A model generated the notes under the pieces. That model had not been told where the DNA came from. It made no database searches and worked only from the letters and a program-made list of their open reading frames with translations. This document shows positions 35,174 through 43,140 of a stretch of DNA of 64,000 bases, in pieces. Each line of letters opens with the position of its first letter. The first letter of the stretch is position 1. Origin of the DNA: an uncultured Verrucomicrobiales bacterium. Its GTDB lineage: Bacteria; Verrucomicrobiota; Verrucomicrobiia; Verrucomicrobiales; Akkermansiaceae. A program made the position numbers and the translations under genes. Where the stretch lies: NCBI GenBank assembly GCA_937928545.1, contig CALGJQ010000007.1, positions 285,452-349,451 on the forward strand, given 5' to 3'.

Positions 35174-35668
35174 ATGATTATGGCCGATGTCCTCTTGTGG
35201 ACTTTTGTGATTCTAGGATTCTTTGTAATTACGGTGGCCTATTGGGTCGCGGCGGTTGCCTTGGCTCCGGATTGGGTGGAACGAAGTTGTGAGCGCTTTG
35301 GTCGATCTCCTTGGAGGTCTTTCTTGCTCGGGGCGGGAGTTGGGATTCCTCTCATCGCAGTGGGTTTGGGACTTGCGAATAACGGCCCGCCGGCTTTGAA
35401 AGCTTTTGGAATCATAGGGGTCCTGTTGGTTTTTCTTCTAGGGCTTGGTGGTTCAGCTGGGCTGTGTCTGAGGATTGGGAAGGGCTTAGTGAATCCGCTC
35501 GATGAGAGGCAGCCTTGGTTGCGGGTGAAGCGGGGAGGAATCGTGTTGGGCTTGATGGTGATCTTTCCGGTGTTGGGTTGGTTTTTTGTCTTTCCAGCGG
35601 CTTTGCTGACGGGGATCGGGGCGGCGATCTTGGCTTGGCGAGATGGAAGAAAGGGCTCTGAACAGTGA
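35174..35668 (+). CDS. Hypothetical membrane protein before the DUF1800 gene
   Basis: The 164-residue protein has four hydrophobic segments (about 7-29, 47-66, 75-97 and 121-152) and ends in a basic tail; it is not recognised. The ATG at 35174 is preferred to one at 35141, since GGAAAG lies 10 bases before it and the extra residues have no clear role. The stop overlaps the GTG of the DUF1800 gene (GTGA), which links the two genes in one operon. Confidence 0.65.
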   Translation: MIMADVLLWTFVILGFFVITVAYWVAAVALAPDWVERSCERFGRSPWRSFLLGAGVGIPLIAVGLGLANNGPPALKAFGIIGVLLVFLLGLGGSAGLCLRIGKGLVNPLDERQPWLRVKRGGIVLGLMVIFPVLGWFFVFPAALLTGIGAAILAWRDGRKGSEQ

Positions 35669-37149
35669 AGACGGTGGCGAAGGAAGAAGTCTCGCGACGG
35701 AACTTCCTTCGCGCGGCGGCTGGGCTGGCTCTTTTTTCAACTTCGGGATGTGAGCGGGTTGAAGACTTTCTCGGGATGGAGCCAAAGGAGGGGCCAGTGG
35801 TGCCTCCCACGGGGGAAGGAATTGATCTGATTTCGCATTTGCTGAATCGAGCGACCTTTGGGCCGACACCGAGTGAGTATGCGAGGGTGAAGGGATTGGG
35901 TGAATCCCAGGAAGAAGCCTTGGAGGCGTTCTTGGATGAGCAGCTTTCGCCTGATGAGATTAAGGACAAAAGAGCGCAGCGAGCGGTGCGAAGGTTTGAG
36001 GCGATTCATGCTCCGCTTGGGGAGATGTATGAGTATAAGGAAGAACATCTGCTGGAGCAGTTAACGCGAGCGACCTTGGTGAGGGCGACGCGGAGCGAGA
36101 GGCAGTTGTTTGAGGTGATGGTGCATTTTTGGAGTGATCATTTTAACATCGATATCTCGAAAAAAGAATGTCGCTGGTTGAAGGCGGCGGATGATCGGGA
36201 GGTGATTCGAAATCACGCGTTGGGGAAGTTTTCGGATCTCTTGCGGGCTTCAGCATTGAGCCCGGCGATGCTTTGGTATCTTGATGGTCGGGAGAATCGG
36301 AAGAGGGATGCAAGTGAGAAGCCCAATGAAAATTACGCGCGGGAGTTGTTAGAACTTCACACGCTTGGAGTGAATGGGGGCTATACTCAAAAGGATGTGA
36401 TGGAAGTGGCGCGTTGCTTGAGTGGGTGGTCCGTGCGCGGTAAAGGGAAGTTTTTTAAGGGGAAGGTCGAGTTTCATGCGGAATCGCATGATGATGGGAG
36501 TAAAGTGGTGCTCGGGCGTGAGATCGCAGCGGGCGGAGGTGAGGAAGATTTGGATGAGGTTTTAGAGATCCTTTGTGAGCATCCGGCGACGGCTCGCTAC
36601 CTTGCGGAGAAACTCTGTGTGCGTTTTATTGCTGATGAACCTGCGACGGAATCGATTGAAGAAGTTGCGGAAGTTTTTAAGAAGAGTGGAGGTGAGATTA
36701 CGAAGGTTCTCCGTGCGGTTTTTGGGACGAAGGAATTTTTAAAGGGCGCGCGTGGGCAGAAGTTGAAGAGGCCGTTTGAGTTTCTGGTTTCGGCATTGCG
36801 AGGAGCAAAAGCTGAGGTGAAGTCGGAGATGGTCTTGGTCGATTACTTGATCCGAATGGGGCACGCGCCTTTTCAATACCCGACCCCCGATGGCTATCCG
36901 GATGTCGCTTCTCCGTGGACGGGGACGCTTTTGTGGCGCTGGCACTTTGCGATAGCGCTCGCGCGGAATGAAATTGGGAAAGACATCAAAGTGGATGAAG
37001 GAGCGCTTTTGGAAGAGGCCGGAGGAATGGAGGGACTTGCGGCGAGCTTGTTGGGGCGAACTCCGAACGAAAATGAACTGGCTAGTATTGAGAAGACAGG
37101 CGAGGCGCTCGCTCTTCTTTTGGCCTCACCAAGATTTCAATGGAGATGA
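35665..37149 (+). CDS. DUF1800 family Tat-exported protein
   Basis: The 494-residue protein has a Tat signal (SRRNFLRAAAGLAL) with a lipobox-like TSGC at 26-29, then the DUF1800 signature: LLNRATFGPTPSEY, FWSDHFNIDISKKE, PNENYARELLELHTLG, GGYTQKDVMEVARCLSGW and FQYPTPDGYPD. This family is abundant in Planctomycetes and Verrucomicrobia and is nearly always followed by a DUF1501 gene, as here. Its biochemical role is unknown; a link to polysaccharide or exported-protein handling has been proposed. A GTG start overlaps the preceding stop. Confidence 0.92.
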   Translation: MKTVAKEEVSRRNFLRAAAGLALFSTSGCERVEDFLGMEPKEGPVVPPTGEGIDLISHLLNRATFGPTPSEYARVKGLGESQEEALEAFLDEQLSPDEIKDKRAQRAVRRFEAIHAPLGEMYEYKEEHLLEQLTRATLVRATRSERQLFEVMVHFWSDHFNIDISKKECRWLKAADDREVIRNHALGKFSDLLRASALSPAMLWYLDGRENRKRDASEKPNENYARELLELHTLGVNGGYTQKDVMEVARCLSGWSVRGKGKFFKGKVEFHAESHDDGSKVVLGREIAAGGGEEDLDEVLEILCEHPATARYLAEKLCVRFIADEPATESIEEVAEVFKKSGGEITKVLRAVFGTKEFLKGARGQKLKRPFEFLVSALRGAKAEVKSEMVLVDYLIRMGHAPFQYPTPDGYPDVASPWTGTLLWRWHFAIALARNEIGKDIKVDEGALLEEAGGMEGLAASLLGRTPNENELASIEKTGEALALLLASPRFQWR

Positions 37150-38252
37150 AGGCGACAGGAATTATTTCTGGAAATGGTGATGACCAGCGGACGCTGGTGG
37201 TGGTGTTTTTACGGGGCGGGGCTGATGGCTTGACCTTGGTGCCTCCGGTAGGCGATCAGGGATACTATGATGTGCGGCCGACGCTTTCGGTGGCTGAGAA
37301 TGAAATTTTGAAATTGGGGGATGCCAACTGTGGGCTGAATCCTGCGCTGAAGTCGCTGCACTCTCTCTTTGGAGATGGTGGGCTTTCGGTGATTCCGGCG
37401 GTGGGCTTGCAAGATGAAACGAGGTCGCATTTTTATGCTCAAGATTTGATGGAGCATGGAGGACCAGTTGCGGGAGGATGGTTAGGGCGTTTTTTACGTT
37501 ATCGAGATGGTCGTGCTCCTTCGGCGCTTTCGGCAATTGCGCTGGGGAAATCGATGCCAGAGGTTTTGCGCGGAGCTCCGGCGGCGACGGTGATGGAATC
37601 GATGGATACCTTTTCCTTAGGGAAGAGTGGGGAATCGACTGCTCAAATCCAGGAAGAATTGGGAGCGCTCTATTCTCTGGATCAAAGCATTCTTGGTCCT
37701 GCGGCGCGGGACACTTTGCAAGCGCTTGGACGGGTCGAGAAGTTGCGAAGTGAGAATCGTCCGCCTGAAAATGGAGCAATCTACCGTGATGATTCTTTTT
37801 CAAATGGATTGCGGCAAGCGGCTCGATTGATTCGAGCGCGAGTGGGCTTGGAAGCGGTGTCGTTAGACTTGGAGGGCTGGGATTCTCACCTTGCTCAGGA
37901 GACTTTGATCACCCCTTTGATGAGTCGGCTTTCGGATGGTTTGGCGGCGTTTCATCGAGATCTTGGGAGTCTCATGAAATCGGTCACGGTGGTGGTGATG
38001 ACCGAGTTTGGTCGTCGGGTGGCGGAGAATTCATCCTTCGGGACCGACCATGGTCGCGGGGGTGCGATGCTGGTGATGGGAGGTCGTGAACGCGGAGAAG
38101 TGGAAGGGAAAATGCCCAAACTAGAGACGGGACTTCTGGTGGGGCCCGGTGATGTGCCGGTAATGACGGATTATCGCGAAGTTTTAAAACCGATCCTGCG
38201 ACAACATGGGGCGTTGAGCTCGATGGAGAATATCTTTCCGCAGACTAGTTGA
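37140..38252 (+). CDS. DUF1501 family protein
   Basis: The 370-residue protein has the family opening RTLVVVFLRGGADGLTLVPP and the closing part TVVVMTEFGRRVAENSSFGTDHGRGGAMLVMGG, which aligns with alkaline phosphatase/sulfatase folds. Family members normally have a Tat signal peptide with a twin Arg; none is visible here and the frame starts only about 19 residues before the domain, inside the end of the DUF1800 gene (10-base overlap). It may be carried out with its DUF1800 partner or remain in the cytoplasm. Confidence 0.9.
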   Translation: MEMKATGIISGNGDDQRTLVVVFLRGGADGLTLVPPVGDQGYYDVRPTLSVAENEILKLGDANCGLNPALKSLHSLFGDGGLSVIPAVGLQDETRSHFYAQDLMEHGGPVAGGWLGRFLRYRDGRAPSALSAIALGKSMPEVLRGAPAATVMESMDTFSLGKSGESTAQIQEELGALYSLDQSILGPAARDTLQALGRVEKLRSENRPPENGAIYRDDSFSNGLRQAARLIRARVGLEAVSLDLEGWDSHLAQETLITPLMSRLSDGLAAFHRDLGSLMKSVTVVVMTEFGRRVAENSSFGTDHGRGGAMLVMGGRERGEVEGKMPKLETGLLVGPGDVPVMTDYREVLKPILRQHGALSSMENIFPQTS

Positions 38253-40389
38253 CGGGGATGGCGCTGGGAATGTCTTCGACTGGCTGTGCCAGTGGGATGT
38301 CTTCTTCAACAGCCTCGACGACTTGAGCGCGACCGGGGTTGATGGGACCGTTCTTAATGTCGGGAAGGCGGTCGGCGCCTTTCATGATGTCGACCCAGAT
38401 CGGTAGAGCGAGGCTTGCGCCGGATCCACGTTTGATGATGGTTTCACCGCGATCCATGCCAACCCAAACGGCGCAGGTCATGGCGGAGGTGTATCCTGCA
38501 TACCACGCGTCATTGGGGCCATTGGTGGTTCCGGTTTTTCCGCCTGAAGGGGCGCGGAAGCCGTAAGTTAGGGTGACAGCGCGCGCGGTGCCTTTCCGAT
38601 TCACGTCTTCAAGGACGCGGGAGACTTCTAAAGCAGGAGCGGCTGGAGTAGCTTGGTAGGCAATGGGGCCGTTTTCCCAAAGAGTTTTTCCGCTGCGGTC
38701 TTTGATGCGCTGAATGTAGTAAGGACGGTAACGAGTGCCGCCATTCGGGAAGATGGTGTAAGCACTCGCGACGGTTTCGGGAGAGGCTCCCCATGAGCCA
38801 AGATAGGAAGAGGGGACCCGAGCGATTTTTTCGGTATCGAATCCGGATTGGCGCGCGACTTCGATCACGGACTCGAGCCCTGCGACACTGGCGACGCGAA
38901 TAGAGGAGGTGTTTCGGGAGTCGATGAGAGCCTGACTCACGCGGATTTTCGAGAAATATTTGCCGTCTGAGTTTGCGGGATTCCAGTTGGGATCATCGCC
39001 GGTGATTTCTCCGGGTTTTAAGCGGAGGTCGCTGACGTAGTCGTATGGTTTAATGTCCTGGTCGAAGGCGGCTAGGAACATGAAGGGTTTGAAGAGTGAC
39101 CCGATCTGACGGCGCGATTGAAGGGCACGATTGAATTGAGATTCTTTGGCGTTCCGGCCCCCTACGATTGCTAGGACCGCACCGTTGTTGTTGTCGATGA
39201 CCACGGCAGCTCCTTGAACGTATTTTGGGTCCCCTTGGCCATTCCAGTCGGAACGTTTTTGGTGGCGGAAACCTGAGCGGCTTTCTAGCTGTGAAAGGCG
39301 TTTCTCAATCGAGCGTTCAGCGATTTCTTGAATGTTGGGATCGAGGGTGGTCTCGATGATGAGTCCGCCATCGCGGAGGTTTTCTTCTTCAAGGATGCGA
39401 TCAAGGTCTCGTCGGATGGCATCGAGAGCGTAGCTTCCTGCTTGGACTTTGCTCCGGGAGGTCGAGATCTCGAGGGGGGCTTCTTTTGCTCGGTCGGCTT
39501 CTTCTTGAGAGATCGCTTTGTTTTCGACCATTTTTTCAAAGACCCAGTCGCGCTGCATGACGGCTTTATCGGGATGGCGGAAAGGCGAAAATTTATTGGG
39601 AGCGCGGATGATTCCCACGAGGAGGGCTGATTGCTGGAGAGTGAGTTCGCTCGCAGGTTTGTCGAAGTAAGTACGCGAGGCAACTTCGACGCCTCGGATG
39701 GAGCCGCCCCAGAAGATGCGGTTCATGTAGTGTTCGAGGATTTCGTTTTTCTCGAATTTTGACTCGATGCGGATGGCGATGAAGGTTTCGAGGATTTTGC
39801 GATGAATTCCACGGGGGATGCTCTCTTTCGGCTTTTTTAGGACAAAGCTATTTCGAGCGAGCTGCATGCTAATGGTGCCACCTCCTTCGAGTTTTCCACG
39901 CGTGACGGCACGAAAGGCGACGCGCGCCATGGAGCGCAGATCGATCGCTCCGTGGCTGCGGAAACGTTTGTCTTCCTGAGCGATGAGCGCATTGACGAAA
40001 TGCTGGGGGATTTCGTCATAGGTGACGATTTGGCGATTCTTCCCGTGGAGGTAGCCAATTTCTTGGCCGTCAGAGTTTTTTAAGACGTTGCCATCGCGGT
40101 CGAGGATTTCAGTGCGGGCGGGCATGACTTCGACTTCCTTGAGATCGTAAGTGCAGGCGATGATGAAGTAGACCAGTGAAAGAATGAGGCCCGCAAAGAG
40201 GGCAAAGATTCCACCTGAAAAGCCAATCCGCATGGGCCACTTGAGCCAATTAGGGAGCTTTTTGGTGAGGGCACCGATGAGGTAGAAGGGAGAAAAGAAG
40301 AAATGTCCGGCTGAGAAGTCGGATTTGTCGGATTTTTTCTTAGCCGATTTCCGGTTGGATTTCTTTTTTGTGGTTTTCCGAGGGGGCAT
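38245..40389 (-). CDS. Penicillin-binding protein 1A
   Basis: The 714-residue bifunctional enzyme has a basic Lys-rich cytoplasmic start (1-24), a membrane helix (about 55-77), a glycosyltransferase domain with Glu139 (AQEDKRFRSHG) and GGGTISMQLARN (169-180), and a transpeptidase domain with Ser431-Lys434 (GSLFK), SRN (491-493) and KTGTT (618-622). It polymerises and cross-links peptidoglycan. The C-terminus is Pro-rich and ends in a short repeat (DIPLAQPVEDIPSAIPVN). Its last 8 bases overlap the end of the DUF1501 gene, which runs the other way. Confidence 0.95.
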   Translation of the reverse strand: MPPRKTTKKKSNRKSAKKKSDKSDFSAGHFFFSPFYLIGALTKKLPNWLKWPMRIGFSGGIFALFAGLILSLVYFIIACTYDLKEVEVMPARTEILDRDGNVLKNSDGQEIGYLHGKNRQIVTYDEIPQHFVNALIAQEDKRFRSHGAIDLRSMARVAFRAVTRGKLEGGGTISMQLARNSFVLKKPKESIPRGIHRKILETFIAIRIESKFEKNEILEHYMNRIFWGGSIRGVEVASRTYFDKPASELTLQQSALLVGIIRAPNKFSPFRHPDKAVMQRDWVFEKMVENKAISQEEADRAKEAPLEISTSRSKVQAGSYALDAIRRDLDRILEEENLRDGGLIIETTLDPNIQEIAERSIEKRLSQLESRSGFRHQKRSDWNGQGDPKYVQGAAVVIDNNNGAVLAIVGGRNAKESQFNRALQSRRQIGSLFKPFMFLAAFDQDIKPYDYVSDLRLKPGEITGDDPNWNPANSDGKYFSKIRVSQALIDSRNTSSIRVASVAGLESVIEVARQSGFDTEKIARVPSSYLGSWGASPETVASAYTIFPNGGTRYRPYYIQRIKDRSGKTLWENGPIAYQATPAAPALEVSRVLEDVNRKGTARAVTLTYGFRAPSGGKTGTTNGPNDAWYAGYTSAMTCAVWVGMDRGETIIKRGSGASLALPIWVDIMKGADRLPDIKNGPINPGRAQVVEAVEEDIPLAQPVEDIPSAIPVN

Positions 40390-40524
40390 CGTGATGGGGA
40401 GATCTTACCGCTCAGGAAGCGGAGTCCAAGGCCTCATTTGTGGAAGAAAGAGAGGAAGATTGAGATCTGAAAACACGGATCTGAACCTAGGAGGAGGTGA
40501 GATGCGTGTCGACAGGTCGTCTGG

Positions 40525-40551
40525 GGACTCGGGCTAAAGCCCAAGCTCCGT
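40525..40551. repeat. REP-like palindrome, copy 3
   Basis: GACTCGGGCTAAAGCCCAAG then CTCCGTA; read on the minus strand this is TACGGAGCTTGGGCTTTAGC followed by CCGAGTC, nearly identical to copies 1 and 2. The GGGCTTTAGCCC stem is fully paired. It lies 18 bases beyond the stop of the GMC gene, so it may also help end that transcript. Confidence 0.6.
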
Positions 40552-40569
40552 AGGGTTGCGCTGAGTCAA

Positions 40570-42279
40570 TTAAAGGTTCCCTTTCTTCATCTCGCTCACT
40601 GCGAAGTCCACGGCTCTTGCGGTGAGGGCCATGTAGGTGAGCGAGGGGTTTTGGCAACCGGCGGAAACCATGGCGGAGCCATCGGTGCAGAAGACGTTTT
40701 CGGCTCCCCACACTTGGTTATGTTTGTTGAGGACGGATTCCTTGGGTGAGCTTCCCATGCGGGCGGTTCCCATTTCGTGAATGCCGAGGCCGATGGAGGG
40801 CTTTTTGTTTCGCGTGCGGACGTTTTTGGCGCCCATTGCTTCGAGCATTTCACCAGCATCAGCTTCCATGTCTTTGCGCATGTTGATCTCGTTTTCCTGA
40901 AACTCAGCATCGGCGATGACGAGGGGAAGGCCCCATTTGTCAGTCTTTTCTTTGCTGAGCGAAATACGGTTATTTTCGTAAGGAAGGCATTCTCCAAAGC
41001 CGCCCATTCCAATGGTCCAAGGGCCGAAGGAGGTGAGCTTCTTTTTGAATTCTGCGCCGAAGCCATCGATCCAGCGGTTCCAACCTTGGCGCATTCCTCC
41101 GCCTTGGTAGCCGTAGCCGCGGATGTAGTTCTCCTTGGCTTTCTCGCTGAAGTTTCGGAAGCGGGGGATGTAGAAGCCATTTGGCCGGCGACCGTAGTGG
41201 ATTTTGTCCTGATGGGTGTCGAGCGTTCCGCTGGCTCCCACGCCGAGGTGGTGGTCCATGAGGTAGCCCCCGAGGGAACCACTTTCGTCCATGCCATTTG
41301 GGAAGCGTTCGGACTTCGAATTCATGAGAATCGAAGTCGAGGCGACGGTGGAGGCATTGAGGAAGATGATCTTGGCGTAGTATTCGATGGTTTCAAAAGT
41401 GACCTCGTCAATGAGACGAACGCCAATCGCCTTCTCGGCTTTGTCATCATAGATCACGGAGTGAACGATGGAGTGAGGGCGCAGGGTCATCTTACCAGTA
41501 TTTGTGGCAGCTTTAAGGGTTGCGGCTTGGCTGCTGAAGTAGGCACCGAAAGGACAGCCGCGACGGCAGAGGTTACGGTATTGGCAGCTAGCGCGTCCGA
41601 GAGCGACTTGTTCTTCGGTAGGCGCGGTGAGGTGAGCGACTCGCCCAGGGATGAGGTGACGTCCTTTCCATTTCTTTTCAATGGCGGCCTTAAGGTCGAG
41701 CTCGGCTGGGGTGAGATCCATGGGTGGTTGGAAGACTCCGTCGGGGAGTTGTTCCAAGCCTTCCATCGATCCGCTGATTCCGGCGAATTTTTCCACGTAG
41801 TCGTACCAAGGGGCGAGTTCGTCGTAGGAGATCGGCCAGGGGATAGAAGTGCCATCCTTGGCGTTCGCTTCCATATCGAGCGGGCTGAGGCGGTAGCTTT
41901 GCTTGCCCCACATCAAGGAACGTCCTCCGGTGTGGTAGCCGCGCATCCAGTCGAAGCGTTTTTTCTCCTCGTATGGATGGTCTTCGTCATCGACGAAAAG
42001 GTAACCCGCATCAGGACGTACGGTGTATCCCGTACGTGCTTGTTTGGGCTGTTGCTTGAGCATTTCACGGGATGGCTTATTCATCCAGTTGAGTTGCCAA
42101 GGGGCAGAGTTGGTGGTTTTGTAATCGACGATGTGTTTGATGTCGTGACCGCGTTCGAGGACGAGAGTTTTCAGGCCCTTCTCGGTGAGTTCTTTGGCGG
42201 CCCAGCCTCCTGAGATTCCTGATCCCACGACGATAGCGTCGAAGGTGTGAGCTGCTTTTCCTTTGGTGTTTAAATTCAT
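40570..42279 (-). CDS. GMC family dehydrogenase (large subunit)
   Basis: The 569-residue FAD enzyme has the N-terminal dinucleotide motif VVGSGISGGWAAKEL, the conserved GGRSLMWGKQSYR, a Cys-rich CQYRNLCRRGCPFG (near residue 250) and the C-terminal catalytic GIHEMGTARMG (His) and CQNPSLTYMAL (Asn). This is the GMC branch that pairs with a gluconate 2-dehydrogenase subunit 3-like protein and oxidises sugars or glycosides. The ATG at 42277-42279 is chosen because the preceding 24 residues of the longer frame are antisense-like text and miss the FAD motif. The small-subunit gene ends 20 bases upstream. Confidence 0.88.
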   Translation of the reverse strand: MNLNTKGKAAHTFDAIVVGSGISGGWAAKELTEKGLKTLVLERGHDIKHIVDYKTTNSAPWQLNWMNKPSREMLKQQPKQARTGYTVRPDAGYLFVDDEDHPYEEKKRFDWMRGYHTGGRSLMWGKQSYRLSPLDMEANAKDGTSIPWPISYDELAPWYDYVEKFAGISGSMEGLEQLPDGVFQPPMDLTPAELDLKAAIEKKWKGRHLIPGRVAHLTAPTEEQVALGRASCQYRNLCRRGCPFGAYFSSQAATLKAATNTGKMTLRPHSIVHSVIYDDKAEKAIGVRLIDEVTFETIEYYAKIIFLNASTVASTSILMNSKSERFPNGMDESGSLGGYLMDHHLGVGASGTLDTHQDKIHYGRRPNGFYIPRFRNFSEKAKENYIRGYGYQGGGMRQGWNRWIDGFGAEFKKKLTSFGPWTIGMGGFGECLPYENNRISLSKEKTDKWGLPLVIADAEFQENEINMRKDMEADAGEMLEAMGAKNVRTRNKKPSIGLGIHEMGTARMGSSPKESVLNKHNQVWGAENVFCTDGSAMVSAGCQNPSLTYMALTARAVDFAVSEMKKGNL

Positions 42280-42299
42280 AGTATGGCGAGTTAGTCGGC

Positions 42300-42878
42300 T
42301 TACATTGCCCAGACTTTTTGGTCTGGCTTGAGGGGCATGGAGGCGATCCATTGTCCGGGGACGAAGACGAATTCGAAGGCTTCGGATGCGCCAACTTCTG
42401 AACTGGCGTAGCAGAATTTAGTGAGTTCCTTGAATTGGTCGAGGAAGGTGCGGCGCGGGTTTTTGCCTTCCTTTTGGGCTTTGCGTTTTTCCTCCTGCGT
42501 TTCCTGATTCATTTTATTGAGGAAGGCGACTTGTTCATCTCCGCTGAGTTGTCCGATGTCTTTACCGTGCTCTTTTTGACAACGACGCATAAGGTCGCTG
42601 AGGCCGTCTAAGATAACTTCCTGATCGGCTACTTCGAAGCAATCCTTCACGATCACTTCGATCCAACCTGGGACGCCCGCATCGATCGCGCCGGGAGTGT
42701 CGGTCTTTGGGATGATCGCTTCTGCAATCATCGCAACCTGCGCACGTTGTCCGGGTCGAAAGAAGGTGAGTTCCTTTGGGTCAAAAGGTTCACCCATTTT
42801 AGCGAAGGCGCTCTCGGGGAGAGCTACGGAGCCACCAAAGGAGGCGGCCATCATTTTTAAAAGTTCTCTACGTTCCAT
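42300..42878 (-). CDS. Gluconate 2-dehydrogenase subunit 3-like protein
   Basis: The 192-residue protein begins with a Tat-like signal (MERRELLKMMAASFGGSVAL) and has the subunit 3 pattern: MIAEAIIPKTDTPGAIDAGVPGWIEVIVKDCF. Such small subunits carry the folded large GMC subunit across the membrane and help its oxidation reaction. The ATG at 42876-42878 is chosen for the signal. It comes just before the GMC gene, so the complex is likely exported to the periplasm. Confidence 0.85.
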   Translation of the reverse strand: MERRELLKMMAASFGGSVALPESAFAKMGEPFDPKELTFFRPGQRAQVAMIAEAIIPKTDTPGAIDAGVPGWIEVIVKDCFEVADQEVILDGLSDLMRRCQKEHGKDIGQLSGDEQVAFLNKMNQETQEEKRKAQKEGKNPRRTFLDQFKELTKFCYASSEVGASEAFEFVFVPGQWIASMPLKPDQKVWAM

Positions 42879-43140
42879 CGATTTTGGTTTCGATGAGTGT
42901 GGAGTATCTTGGTCGGGGGGCGCGAGCAAAAAGCTCGGGCGCGAGATTTACTCTCAAAGGGGGAAGAATCGTATGGTCTTTCATGGATTTCAGGGACAGT
43001 TCGTGTTGAAGGCATGTAATGAGGGCGATTTAGCGACTCCGATAGCAAGGGTCTCCCGAGTCAATGCTGCTCATCCCGAAAGAGTTGATGGGGTTTTGTC
43101 TATCGACAGCGGTGGGGAGATCAGGCACCGTTTTTGGGTT

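Noticed and set aside
40777..42213. Plus-strand frame of 478 codons opposite the GMC gene
   Set aside because: Shadow of the GMC gene; no recognisable domain.
42697..43140. In-frame N-terminal extension of the second sulfatase
   Set aside because: It runs antisense to the gluconate dehydrogenase subunit 3 gene and has no sulfatase match; a good signal peptide starts at 43141.
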